DNA from: DATGLG01 sp035294245
Lineage (GTDB): Bacteria > Pseudomonadota > Alphaproteobacteria > JACZXZ01
Length of the DNA: 64,000 bases
NCBI GenBank assembly: GCA_035294245.1
Contig: DATGLG010000003.1
Span: forward strand, 1 to 64,000
Direction of reading: 5' to 3'
Shown here: in pieces, positions 49,770-57,862 of the stretch
Position numbering within the stretch: the stretch's first letter is position 1
Layout: each line of letters opens with the position of its first letter
Program-made: the position numbers and the translations under genes
Notes under the pieces: model-generated
Seen by the model: only the letters and a program-made list of their open reading frames with translations
Told to the model about the DNA's origin: nothing
Databases searched by the model: none

Positions 49770-49926
49770 ATAAGTCAAATGAACTCCCAGGATTTGATGG
49801 TAAGCTGAAGCTGAATGGATCGCGCTTGCTGCGGGAAATTTCGCGCAAATCCACCCAAAAGGAACCCGGCAGCGGCCTAGAAAAGCGATCCGAGTCACGA
49901 TCAAAAATTATTCCGTTTGAATCGCA

Positions 49927-52452
49927 ATGAGCATGTACAGCCGACCGAGGCGCATCCGTGCCAAGCCGAAGAGCGGCTTGCGCAAGGAGCGCGGGAAGCG
50001 GAAGGGCAAAAGCCCGATACGGACCGCCAAGGCGACGGGGCAAGGCAAGACGCGGATAAAGGCGAAGGGAAGCGAGCGGAAGCGCGGTGAAGGCGCGGCA
50101 AGCGTAGCAGCAGCGGCGAGGGGCGGCCGAGCGCAAGCCTCGCCGTCTTCTCCGGTCGGAAAGCTCGGCGACGAGGCCAAGCACATCCTAGCGGCGATTG
50201 TCCAATCATCGGAAGCGGCAATCATCAGCAAGACCCTGAACGGCATCGTGACGAGCTGGAACCCCAGCGCCGAGCGTCTGTTCGGCTACACCGCGGCGGA
50301 GATGATCGGCAAGCCGATAAGCATCATCGCGGCGCCGAGCCGCCCGAGGGAAATGGACGAGATTCTGGCCCGGGTTCGACGCGGTGAGCATGTCGATCAT
50401 TATGAGACCGAGCGAAGCCGAAAAGACGGAAGCATCATTCAAATCTCCCTTACCGTATCGCCCATCTACGATGAGAACGGGCGAATTATAGGCGCATCCA
50501 AGATCGCGCGCGATATCACCGGGCGCAAGCGCGCCGAGGCCGAGTTGAGGACAAAATCCGCGCAGCTTGAGGAATTCACCCATGCCTTGAATTTGGCACC
50601 TGCGATGGTGCGTGCACTCGATGGCAGAATTCTCTATTGGGCGCGCGGGTTGCAAGAGCTCTACGGCTGGCCACCCGAAGAAGCCGTCGGACGAATTGCC
50701 CATGAGCTTTTGGCGACGAGGTTTCCCGAGCCCTGGCAAGCGATTGCCGCCCAGCTTCTCGAGACAGGCGAATGGCGCGGTGAGCTGACCCATACCCGCA
50801 AGGATGGCAGTCAAGTGACGGTGATCAGCCAGTTGGCATTGCACCGGAATTCTCATGGCGATCCGATCTCCATCCTGAAACTCGATTGGGATTTAACCGC
50901 GGTGAGGCAGCAGCAGGAGATGCTTGAGGAGCGAGAGGCCCGATTGCGCCTCATCCTCGAAACTGCCCCCGATGCGATCATTACGATCGACGAGCGCGGA
51001 ATTATCCAGTCGTTCAGCCATGCGGCAGAGCGGATGTTCGGTTACACGGCTGGGGAGATTGTCGGCCGTAATGTCAAGATTCTGATGCCCCAGCCCGATC
51101 GCAAAAATCATGACAGGTACCTGGAGCGCTATCTTCGGACGGGCGAAAAGCGGATTATCGGCATCGGCCGGCGTGTGAATGCCTTGCGCAGGGATGGAGC
51201 CGTCTTTCCGATCGAGCTAGCGGTGGGCGAGGTTAATTTTGGGTCGACCCGCATCTTCACCGGATTCATTCGCGATCTCACGGATCGCATCAAGATGGAG
51301 GAAACCCTTCACCAAGCGCAGAAGATGGAGGCGATCGGCCAGCTTACCGGCGGCGTCGCCCATGACTTCAACAATCTTTTGACGGTCATATCGGGCAACT
51401 TGGAAATGCTCGAGCGCCGTCTCGATGACGAACGGGACAAGGAATACCTGAAAGAGGCGCAGGAGGCATCGGAGCTCGGCGCGGACCTTTCGAAAAGACT
51501 GCTCGCTTTCGGCCGGCGCCAGCCCCTCAACCCGACGAGAATAGACCTCAATAGCCTCGTCGTTGGCGTGATCGGCCTTCTGCGGCGAACCCTTGGCGAG
51601 ACGATAGCCATAGAGACGCGCCTTGCGGCGGGGCTATCCATGATCGTGGCGGATCCCAGCCAGATCGAGAATGCCCTCGTGAACCTGGCTGTGAACGCGC
51701 GCGACGCCATGCCCCAGGGCGGGCGATTGATCATCGAGACGCGATGGGGAGAAATCGATGCGGATTACGCGGCCTATGTCGACGCGGCCCCCGGCAAATA
51801 TGTCACCCTCTCGGTGACGGATACAGGCACGGGCATGACGCCGGAAGTGCGACAACACGCCTTGGAGCCGTTCTTCACGACGAAGGCGCCGGGGACGGGG
51901 ACGGGACTCGGCTTGAGCATGGTTTATGGCTTCGTGAAGCAGTCAGGCGGCCACATCCAGCTCTACAGCGAGCCGGGACACGGCACCACCGTCCGGCTTT
52001 ATTTGCCGGCGCGGGATGAGGAGGCCAAGACGCAGCGAAAAGAGGCTTCGGCGTCGGTCACGCTTCGCGGATCGGGGGAGAGAGTGCTGGTTGTCGAGGA
52101 CGATCCGAGGGTGCGCCGGATTTCGCGCCATCGACTCGCGGAGCTCGGCTATACGGTTCTCGACGTCGATAGCGGCCCGGCCGCTCTGCAAGTGCTTGAC
52201 AGCGCGGAGCCTGTTGACCTGCTCTTCACCGACATTGTCATGGCCGGCATGACGGGCTTGGCGCTCGCACAGGAGGCGCTGCGGCGGCGGCCGGGGCTGA
52301 AGATATTGCTCACATCCGGCTACGCCGAGCCTGCAATCATCAGCGAAGGATTGGCGATCAGGAATGCGGGCTGGATCGGCAAGCCTTATACGATCGACGA
52401 CCTCGCGCTCAAGCTGCACCAGCTTCTCGCGACCGATTCAGCCCGCGAATGA
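49927..52452 (+). CDS. Hybrid sensor histidine kinase with FixL-type heme PAS
   Basis: 841-aa cytosolic kinase. A basic low-complexity N-terminus (1-80) precedes three PAS domains (about 84-200, 213-328, 335-455), a HisKA domain with His479 (GGVAHDFNN), an ATPase (NLAVNARDAM, GTGTGLGLSM) and a receiver with Asp769. PAS3 has the FixL heme-pocket pattern: the proximal His equivalent is His395 (NHDRYLERY), with Arg401, Ile410 and Arg415 (RIIGIGRR) at the spacing of Bradyrhizobium FixL His200, Arg206, Ile215 and Arg220; FixL His214 is Arg here. An oxygen-sensing role is inferred. No separate FixJ gene is adjacent. Confidence 0.9.
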   Translation: MSMYSRPRRIRAKPKSGLRKERGKRKGKSPIRTAKATGQGKTRIKAKGSERKRGEGAASVAAAARGGRAQASPSSPVGKLGDEAKHILAAIVQSSEAAIISKTLNGIVTSWNPSAERLFGYTAAEMIGKPISIIAAPSRPREMDEILARVRRGEHVDHYETERSRKDGSIIQISLTVSPIYDENGRIIGASKIARDITGRKRAEAELRTKSAQLEEFTHALNLAPAMVRALDGRILYWARGLQELYGWPPEEAVGRIAHELLATRFPEPWQAIAAQLLETGEWRGELTHTRKDGSQVTVISQLALHRNSHGDPISILKLDWDLTAVRQQQEMLEEREARLRLILETAPDAIITIDERGIIQSFSHAAERMFGYTAGEIVGRNVKILMPQPDRKNHDRYLERYLRTGEKRIIGIGRRVNALRRDGAVFPIELAVGEVNFGSTRIFTGFIRDLTDRIKMEETLHQAQKMEAIGQLTGGVAHDFNNLLTVISGNLEMLERRLDDERDKEYLKEAQEASELGADLSKRLLAFGRRQPLNPTRIDLNSLVVGVIGLLRRTLGETIAIETRLAAGLSMIVADPSQIENALVNLAVNARDAMPQGGRLIIETRWGEIDADYAAYVDAAPGKYVTLSVTDTGTGMTPEVRQHALEPFFTTKAPGTGTGLGLSMVYGFVKQSGGHIQLYSEPGHGTTVRLYLPARDEEAKTQRKEASASVTLRGSGERVLVVEDDPRVRRISRHRLAELGYTVLDVDSGPAALQVLDSAEPVDLLFTDIVMAGMTGLALAQEALRRRPGLKILLTSGYAEPAIISEGLAIRNAGWIGKPYTIDDLALKLHQLLATDSARE

Positions 52453-52586
52453 GGACGGCGTCCTCGCCTTACCGCTCGCTCGAATGATAGATACAAACGC
52501 TGCGCGCCCATTGCCGGCTCGACGGAAGGTCGATCAAGATAAAGACAACGATGATGGGATGCGCCAACTGAGGCTCGCCCCGCGCT

Positions 52587-54704
52587 TCATTCGTAGCGTA
52601 ACGCCTCGATCGGGTCGAGATGCGCGGCCTTCCGTGCCGGATAATAGCCGAAGAAGACGCCGACCGCCGCGGAGAACAGGAAACCACCGGCGATCGCAAC
52701 GGCCGAGAACGGCGCGAGCCAGCCGGAAATGAACGAGATCGCTGCCGAGATCCCCACACCTGCGATAATTCCCGCAACCCCGCCGCTTACGCTCAGGAAC
52801 ACCGCCTCGGCAAGGAACTGGAGCAGCACATGCAGCCGGCGCGCGCCGATTGCCATCCGAAGCCCGATCTCGCGCGTCCGCTCCGTGACCGAGACGAGCA
52901 GGATATTCATAATGCCGATGCCGCCCACCAGCAGCGAGATCGAGGCCACTGCGGCGAGCAGAAGCGCCATGATGCGACTGCTGCTTTCCGCGGTCTCGAC
53001 GAACTGGCTCAGATTGCGCACGTCGAAATCCTTGACCTGGCCGGGCTTGATGCGATGACGGCGCGCCAGGGTTTGCGTCGCCTGGCGGATGGCCGTCTGC
53101 ACTTGGCGCTGACTCGCTGCTTGGATGAAGATCAGGTTGGCAAAGCCGGTCAACCGTGCCTGCAAGTTGTACGGATTGGGCGGCAGAAGATAGGGCCAAT
53201 TGAGCGGCGCTTGCTGCTGGCTCGGGGCCGCGATGCCCAGCGCTTTTCGCTCGGCTGTCGTGAACGGCATCATGATCAGATCGTCCTGATCCTGGCCAAA
53301 GGCGGATTGGCCCTTGGGTGCGAGGACGCCGATGACGCGCAGCGGCACGCTTCGCACCTGGATGAAGGCGCCCAGCGGATTCTCGTAAGGGCTGAAGAGC
53401 TGGCGATAGACGGTCTGTCCAATGACAACGACGAGATCCGCCTTCATGTCATCCTCGGCCGTGATCGCCCGGCCCGCGGCGATGCGCCAGTTCGTGATCG
53501 GCGGATAATTGGGGCTGACGCCCTGAATGTTCGTCATCCAATTCTGGTTGCGGTATTGAACCTGCCCCTGCTGCCGGATGAGGTAGCCAACCTGAGAAAT
53601 CGCCGGATCCTCGCGGCGGATCGCCTGGGCATCGCCCACCGTCAGGGTCGTCGCGCTACCGAAGCCGGCGCGAGCGCCTCCGGTTGTGGTGGCCCCCGGG
53701 ACAATGACGACGACGTTGGTGCCGAGGCTTTCGATCTGTTTGCGCACCGCCTCGTTGGCGCCCTCTCCCACCGCGACCATTACGATCAAGGCCGCGACGC
53801 CGATGAAGACGCCCAGCATGGTAAGCGCCGAGCGCATCTTATTGCGCCCAATCGCCTGAGCCGCCGCTGCGAGGATCATCAATCCGAAGGCGCCGACGCC
53901 GCCGGGAGGGATGATCGGCGCCCCGCGCGCCTTTCGACGCTGGAAGAGGGCCGCGCCCTCCGCCTGCATCGCAGGGGTGGGCGCTGCTGACGGCTGTTCG
54001 GAGCGCGTAACTCGCTTATCGGCGATGATCTCGCCGTCTCGCATGGTTACGATTCGATCCGCATAGGCTGCAATGTCGGCCTCGTGCGTGACGACGATGA
54101 TGGTGACGCCATGATTTCGGTTGAGCGAGGTCAGCGTCTCCATGATTTCATGGGATGTCTTCGTATCGAGATTCCCGGTAGGCTCGTCGGCCAAGAGCAG
54201 GCTCGGCGCATTGATCAATGCCCGCGCGATGGCGACGCGCTGCTGCTGGCCGCCCGAAAGCTGGCCCGGCGTGTTGCGCTCGCGCGCGCTTAGGCCAAGC
54301 AAGGCCAATGCCGCGCGCGCACGCTCAAGGCGCTCCTTCCGGCTCGCCGGGCCCGAAGCCGCGTAATAGAGCGGCAGGCCGGCGTTCTCGATAGCGCTGG
54401 TGCGCCCGAGCAGGTTGAAGCTCTGAAAGACAAAGCCGAGGCGCTCGCTCCGGATGCGTGCAAGCTCCGGCTCGCGAAGCCTGGCGACGTCCACGCCTTC
54501 GAAGTAGTAGTGCCCGGTCGTCGGCCTGTCGAGGCAGCCAAGAATGGACATGAGGGTCGATTTTCCCGATCCCGAGGAGCCCATGATGGCGACGAATTCG
54601 CCGGGCTCGACAACGAGGTTGACGCCGCGAAGCGCCTGCACGCGCACATCCCCCGTGACGAAGGTCCGACCCACGTTCTCGATCTTGATAACCGGCTGCG
54701 CCAT
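52587..54704 (-). CDS. macB: MacB-type ABC exporter (ATPase-permease fusion)
   Basis: 705 aa. N-terminal ATPase with Walker A GSSGSGKST at 42-50, LSGGQQQRVAIARAL and LLLADEPTGNLD; then one helix, a large periplasmic MacB-type domain (about 300-560) and three C-terminal helices. ATG 54704 begins the conserved MAQPVIKIENV segment. With the adaptor at 54735 it should form a tripartite exporter for a macrolide, peptide or siderophore-like substrate; no TolC-type gene is nearby. Confidence 0.92.
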   Translation of the reverse strand: MAQPVIKIENVGRTFVTGDVRVQALRGVNLVVEPGEFVAIMGSSGSGKSTLMSILGCLDRPTTGHYYFEGVDVARLREPELARIRSERLGFVFQSFNLLGRTSAIENAGLPLYYAASGPASRKERLERARAALALLGLSARERNTPGQLSGGQQQRVAIARALINAPSLLLADEPTGNLDTKTSHEIMETLTSLNRNHGVTIIVVTHEADIAAYADRIVTMRDGEIIADKRVTRSEQPSAAPTPAMQAEGAALFQRRKARGAPIIPPGGVGAFGLMILAAAAQAIGRNKMRSALTMLGVFIGVAALIVMVAVGEGANEAVRKQIESLGTNVVVIVPGATTTGGARAGFGSATTLTVGDAQAIRREDPAISQVGYLIRQQGQVQYRNQNWMTNIQGVSPNYPPITNWRIAAGRAITAEDDMKADLVVVIGQTVYRQLFSPYENPLGAFIQVRSVPLRVIGVLAPKGQSAFGQDQDDLIMMPFTTAERKALGIAAPSQQQAPLNWPYLLPPNPYNLQARLTGFANLIFIQAASQRQVQTAIRQATQTLARRHRIKPGQVKDFDVRNLSQFVETAESSSRIMALLLAAVASISLLVGGIGIMNILLVSVTERTREIGLRMAIGARRLHVLLQFLAEAVFLSVSGGVAGIIAGVGISAAISFISGWLAPFSAVAIAGGFLFSAAVGVFFGYYPARKAAHLDPIEALRYE

Positions 54705-54734
54705 CCCGACTCCTTCGACCATTGGAGACGTGCC

Positions 54735-56027
54735 TCAGGGGCGCGGCTGCGACGGCCTCGATTGACCGTTTGCCGGGCTGCCCTCTTCGGCCACGATGAC
54801 CTTGTCGTCTGCCCGAAGATCCCCTTTGACGATCTCGGTGAAATTCTCATCGTCGAGGCCCAGCACGACGGGGATGGAAACCGCCTTGCCGTCGCGCAGC
54901 ACCCAGAGACGGGATTCCGAGCCGACACTCATCGAGATCCCGCCGGATGGAACCTCGGTGGCGACGCCGATCGCAAGCCCGCCCGGCGTATAGCGCAGCG
55001 CCTGATTCGGCACCCTGAGCACATTGCTCCTCCGATCGACGATGATCCGTGTGGATGCGGTCATACCGGGCTTCAAGGCCAAGTCCCGGTTGTTGACGCT
55101 GACCACGGCATCGAACGTCACCACATTCTGCACCGTCTGCGGCGACTGACGAACCTGGGTCACCGTCCCCTCGAAAACGCGCCTGGGAAAGGCATCGACC
55201 GTAAAGCTCGCCCTATCGCCCTCTCTGAGGCTTCCGATATCGCTTTCGCTGACATTGGTGTCGACCTGCATCCGCGTGAGGTCGGTCGCAATCAGGAAGA
55301 GCGTGGGCGTCTGGAAGCTGGCGGCGACCGTCTGCCCTTGGGTCACGTTTCTCGATACCACGGTGCCATTCACGGGCGAGGTGATATCGGTGTAGTCGAG
55401 ATTAACCTGGGCTGCATCGAGCTCGGCCTGACGCTGTTCGATCGTCGCTTGATCGAGGCCGATCTGGGCCTGCGCCTGGTCATAGAGATTCTTCGCGTTG
55501 TCCGCGGCATCCTGGGAGGCGAACTTATGCGCCGCCAACGCGCGGTAGCGCTCGTAACCGAGCTTCGTGTAGGCGAGATTTGCCTTGTCCTTCTCGAGTT
55601 GCGCCTTCGCAACTGCCAGGTTGGCCTCGTCTTGATCGACCACCGTTTGATACGGCCGCGGATCGATCTTGGCGCAGACTTGGCCGACTGTTACCTGGGT
55701 GTTGTAATCACAATAGAGCTTTTGAATGACACCCGACACATAGCTGCCGACGATAATCGTGAGTTCCGGATTTACCGTGCCGGTCGCGGTCACCGTCCGT
55801 GTGATGTCCCCGCGCGCGACGGATACGGTCGTATAATGGACGACCGCCGCGCGCCGCATGCTCCACCAGATGATGCTACCGGAAGCTGCAAGCGACAGAA
55901 GCAAAGTGATGGCCAGCCACCGTCTCGGAATACTCGCCCAAAACCGGCGGACCGAGGGCTCATCTCGGGACTGTGGCGGCGATGCCTGCCGCAATAAAGG
56001 CCGCGTTCCGACCTGCTCGTTCATCAT
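54735..56027 (-). CDS. macA: MacA/HlyD-type periplasmic adaptor
   Basis: 430 aa. One N-terminal anchor helix (about 34-55), a lipoyl-type domain (TATGTVNPELTIIVGSYVSG), a long coiled-coil hairpin (about 110-210), and beta-barrel and membrane-proximal domains. ATG 56027 has GGAG upstream. It lies 30 bp before macB. An FNR-like box 50-63 bp upstream of the start suggests low-oxygen expression. Confidence 0.9.
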   Translation of the reverse strand: MMNEQVGTRPLLRQASPPQSRDEPSVRRFWASIPRRWLAITLLLSLAASGSIIWWSMRRAAVVHYTTVSVARGDITRTVTATGTVNPELTIIVGSYVSGVIQKLYCDYNTQVTVGQVCAKIDPRPYQTVVDQDEANLAVAKAQLEKDKANLAYTKLGYERYRALAAHKFASQDAADNAKNLYDQAQAQIGLDQATIEQRQAELDAAQVNLDYTDITSPVNGTVVSRNVTQGQTVAASFQTPTLFLIATDLTRMQVDTNVSESDIGSLREGDRASFTVDAFPRRVFEGTVTQVRQSPQTVQNVVTFDAVVSVNNRDLALKPGMTASTRIIVDRRSNVLRVPNQALRYTPGGLAIGVATEVPSGGISMSVGSESRLWVLRDGKAVSIPVVLGLDDENFTEIVKGDLRADDKVIVAEEGSPANGQSRPSQPRP

Positions 56028-56076
56028 AGAGCTCCAGGGAGGCTCCCGAGACTGCCGTGACGCATGCCGGGTGGCA

Positions 56077-56090
56077 TTGATCCAGCTCAA
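56077..56090. promoter_or_regulatory. FNR-like box (TTGAT-CCAG-CTCAA)
   Basis: One mismatch from a perfect palindrome; located 50-63 bp before the macA start codon. Confidence 0.6.
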
Positions 56091-56159
56091 GGCCCGCGTC
56101 GGGGTAGGTGATGGCGGCGCACTGTCGGGCCGTCCTGAGCGGCGGCCATGGATCGAGGG

Positions 56160-56387
56160 TTATTTCCGCTGGCTCGTGCCGCCGCAAAGCGGTCGCTCGT
56201 CCGTCTTGCTCACAGGGTCGAGCCGAGATCGGCGACGCGGGCGAGCCGAGCCCCAGATCGCCGCGATAACGTCCTCCACAATGAGGCCATCGGCCGTCAT
56301 GAGCAGTTGAGCGATGGGGTCAGAGAGGAGTTCGGCGAGCCTCGGCTCGGCGCCGGCCTTTTCCCAGGGGCCTCGCTTTCTTGTCAT
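56160..56387 (-). CDS. Conserved small protein downstream of the universal stress gene
   Basis: 75 aa starting MTRKRGPWEKAGAEPRLAELL. The core LSDPIAQLLMTADGLIVEDVIAAI recalls short alphaproteobacterial proteins of unknown function. The polar C-terminal third is variable. It follows the stress gene by 18 bp in the same direction and is probably cotranscribed. Confidence 0.6.
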   Translation of the reverse strand: MTRKRGPWEKAGAEPRLAELLSDPIAQLLMTADGLIVEDVIAAIWGSARPRRRSRLDPVSKTDERPLCGGTSQRK

Positions 56388-56405
56388 ATGGGCGTGTCCC
56401 GGCTC

Positions 56406-57278
56406 TCAATGAGATAACAGGACCGCGAGCGCGCCCTTTCCGATCACGTCTCGGGTCGCGCCACCGAACAAGAGCTCGCGCCATCGCTTGTGGCCGTAGC
56501 CTCCCATCACCAGCAGGTCCGCACCGAGGTCGTGCGCTTCGATAAGAAGGTGCTCGCCCATCCCCATTCCGGACTTTGCCATGACGCTGCGGCGGCTCGC
56601 GGCGATTCCGTGCCAGGCGAGATAATCGACAACGAGCGCCGTTTCTCCCAAATGCCCATCGCCGATCGCGATGATCGACACGGTCCGCGCGGCCGCGAGA
56701 AACGGAAGCGCCGAGGCCAAGGCCCTGATGGTCTCGGGCGTGTCGCTCCAGCCCACGGCGACCGTCTCGCCGATGGCCGTAGGCCCCCGGGCCGGCGCCA
56801 GGAGGATGGGGCGGCCGCAGCGGAAGAGGGTCTCCTCAATGGTGTCGGTATACGGCTGGTCGATCACCCGCTCCGAGCGGCCGAGCACCGCGAGATCGTG
56901 AAACCGCGCGCGCTGCGCCACGAGCGCGGGCGCATATCCCTTCTCCTCGCTCCAGGCTGCCGAGGCACCGCTCCCGGCGGGCGTCTCGACGAAGAGCAAG
57001 CCGTGCCGTGCCGCCGCCGCCTCGAAGCTCGCCCGGGTCCTGGCAGCCAGGGCGGCGGCTTCTGCTCCCATTCTGTCGAGCATCTCCTGGAACCACGCGC
57101 CCGGGACCGGCATGCCAAGGCCATCGGCCGCCGCCGCGATGACCGCTCGCGGATCGATGCGGACATGAAAGCCTTCGACATGGGCGCCGAAACGATGGGC
57201 GAGCCGGCAGGAAAGCTCCGTAACCCCCTCACTCGCGGTGCCGCCGCTGATCGCAGCGAGAATAGTCCTGTAGCCCAT
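56406..57278 (-). CDS. Tandem universal stress protein
   Basis: 290 aa with two UspA-like domains (about 1-145 and 150-290). The second ends LIEAHDLGADLLVMGGYGHKRWRELLFGGATRDVI, including the ATP-binding GxxG pattern. ATG 57278 begins MGYRTILAAISGG; an upstream in-frame ATG is less likely. An FNR-type box lies 55-68 bp upstream, fitting induction under oxygen limitation. Confidence 0.9.
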   Translation of the reverse strand: MGYRTILAAISGGTASEGVTELSCRLAHRFGAHVEGFHVRIDPRAVIAAAADGLGMPVPGAWFQEMLDRMGAEAAALAARTRASFEAAAARHGLLFVETPAGSGASAAWSEEKGYAPALVAQRARFHDLAVLGRSERVIDQPYTDTIEETLFRCGRPILLAPARGPTAIGETVAVGWSDTPETIRALASALPFLAAARTVSIIAIGDGHLGETALVVDYLAWHGIAASRRSVMAKSGMGMGEHLLIEAHDLGADLLVMGGYGHKRWRELLFGGATRDVIGKGALAVLLSH

Positions 57279-57332
57279 GCGCCTCCTCCCCGGTGGATAC
57301 GCCGCCAGCCTGCGCAATCAGGGGTGAAATTT

Positions 57333-57346
57333 CCTTGAGCTAGGTC
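57333..57346. promoter_or_regulatory. FNR-like box (TTGAG-CTAG-GTCAA)
   Basis: One mismatch from a TTGAC/GTCAA palindrome; 55-68 bp before the universal stress gene start. Confidence 0.55.
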
Positions 57347-57579
57347 AAGCGCGACCCCCTCGCAAGTCTTCCATGGACCCAAGCGCATGAAGCCGGCAGC
57401 TGCAGAAGGCTATGCCGCGCCTCTGCTCGAATACATGGAGCATCCCGGCAACGGCCCACGAAAATAGGAGCGCCATACGACGAGCGTGAGCGAGGCGTTG
57501 GTTGATTCGCAGCCCTCAGCTTCGGAGACCTCTTTCCTTCATCCAACGCCCCGTCTCATCTCTGTCTGAACCCGGACAG

Positions 57580-57648
57580 TGACCCGTGGCGGCTAAAGCG
57601 ACCCGTCTCAGCGCCGATTCAATTGACGCGCGAGCCGTCGCGTTGCGA
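57580..57648. repeat. 69-bp dispersed repeat, copy B (probable insertion-element scar)
   Basis: Same-orientation partner of 9059-9127, about 87% identical. Its left end carries GTGACCC and GCGACCC units. A truncated permease fragment on the minus strand reads into it and ends there, as expected at an element junction. The 584-bp stretch 57279-57862 contains this, the fragment and the promoter regions, but no intact gene. Confidence 0.6.
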
Positions 57649-57796
57649 CGAGATCCGACGCGTCATGCTTACCGCCGGAGCCGGCCGCGCCGGCGACGCT
57701 CAACGGGACGCGCGCGCCGAAAATGACGCGGCTCAGGATGTCGCGTCCGATCCGGTCAAGCGGCGCCGTTCGCTCGGCGCGGCCTATTATTGTCAC
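57608..57796 (-). pseudogene. Truncated DppC-like permease fragment
   Basis: The segment PLDRIGRDILSRVIFGARVPLSV matches the conserved region after the first helix of dipeptide/oligopeptide ABC permeases (typically GTDxLGRDxLSRxxxGARxSL). After about 35 residues similarity stops and the frame ends in LARQLNRR inside repeat B. A full DppC has about 290 residues, so this is a remnant. Confidence 0.55.
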
Positions 57797-57862
57797 GCTG
57801 GGCAGCGCAAATCTGAAGTATGCTATTCAAATTCTTACAACCGAGCCCCTTGCGGAGGTGTC

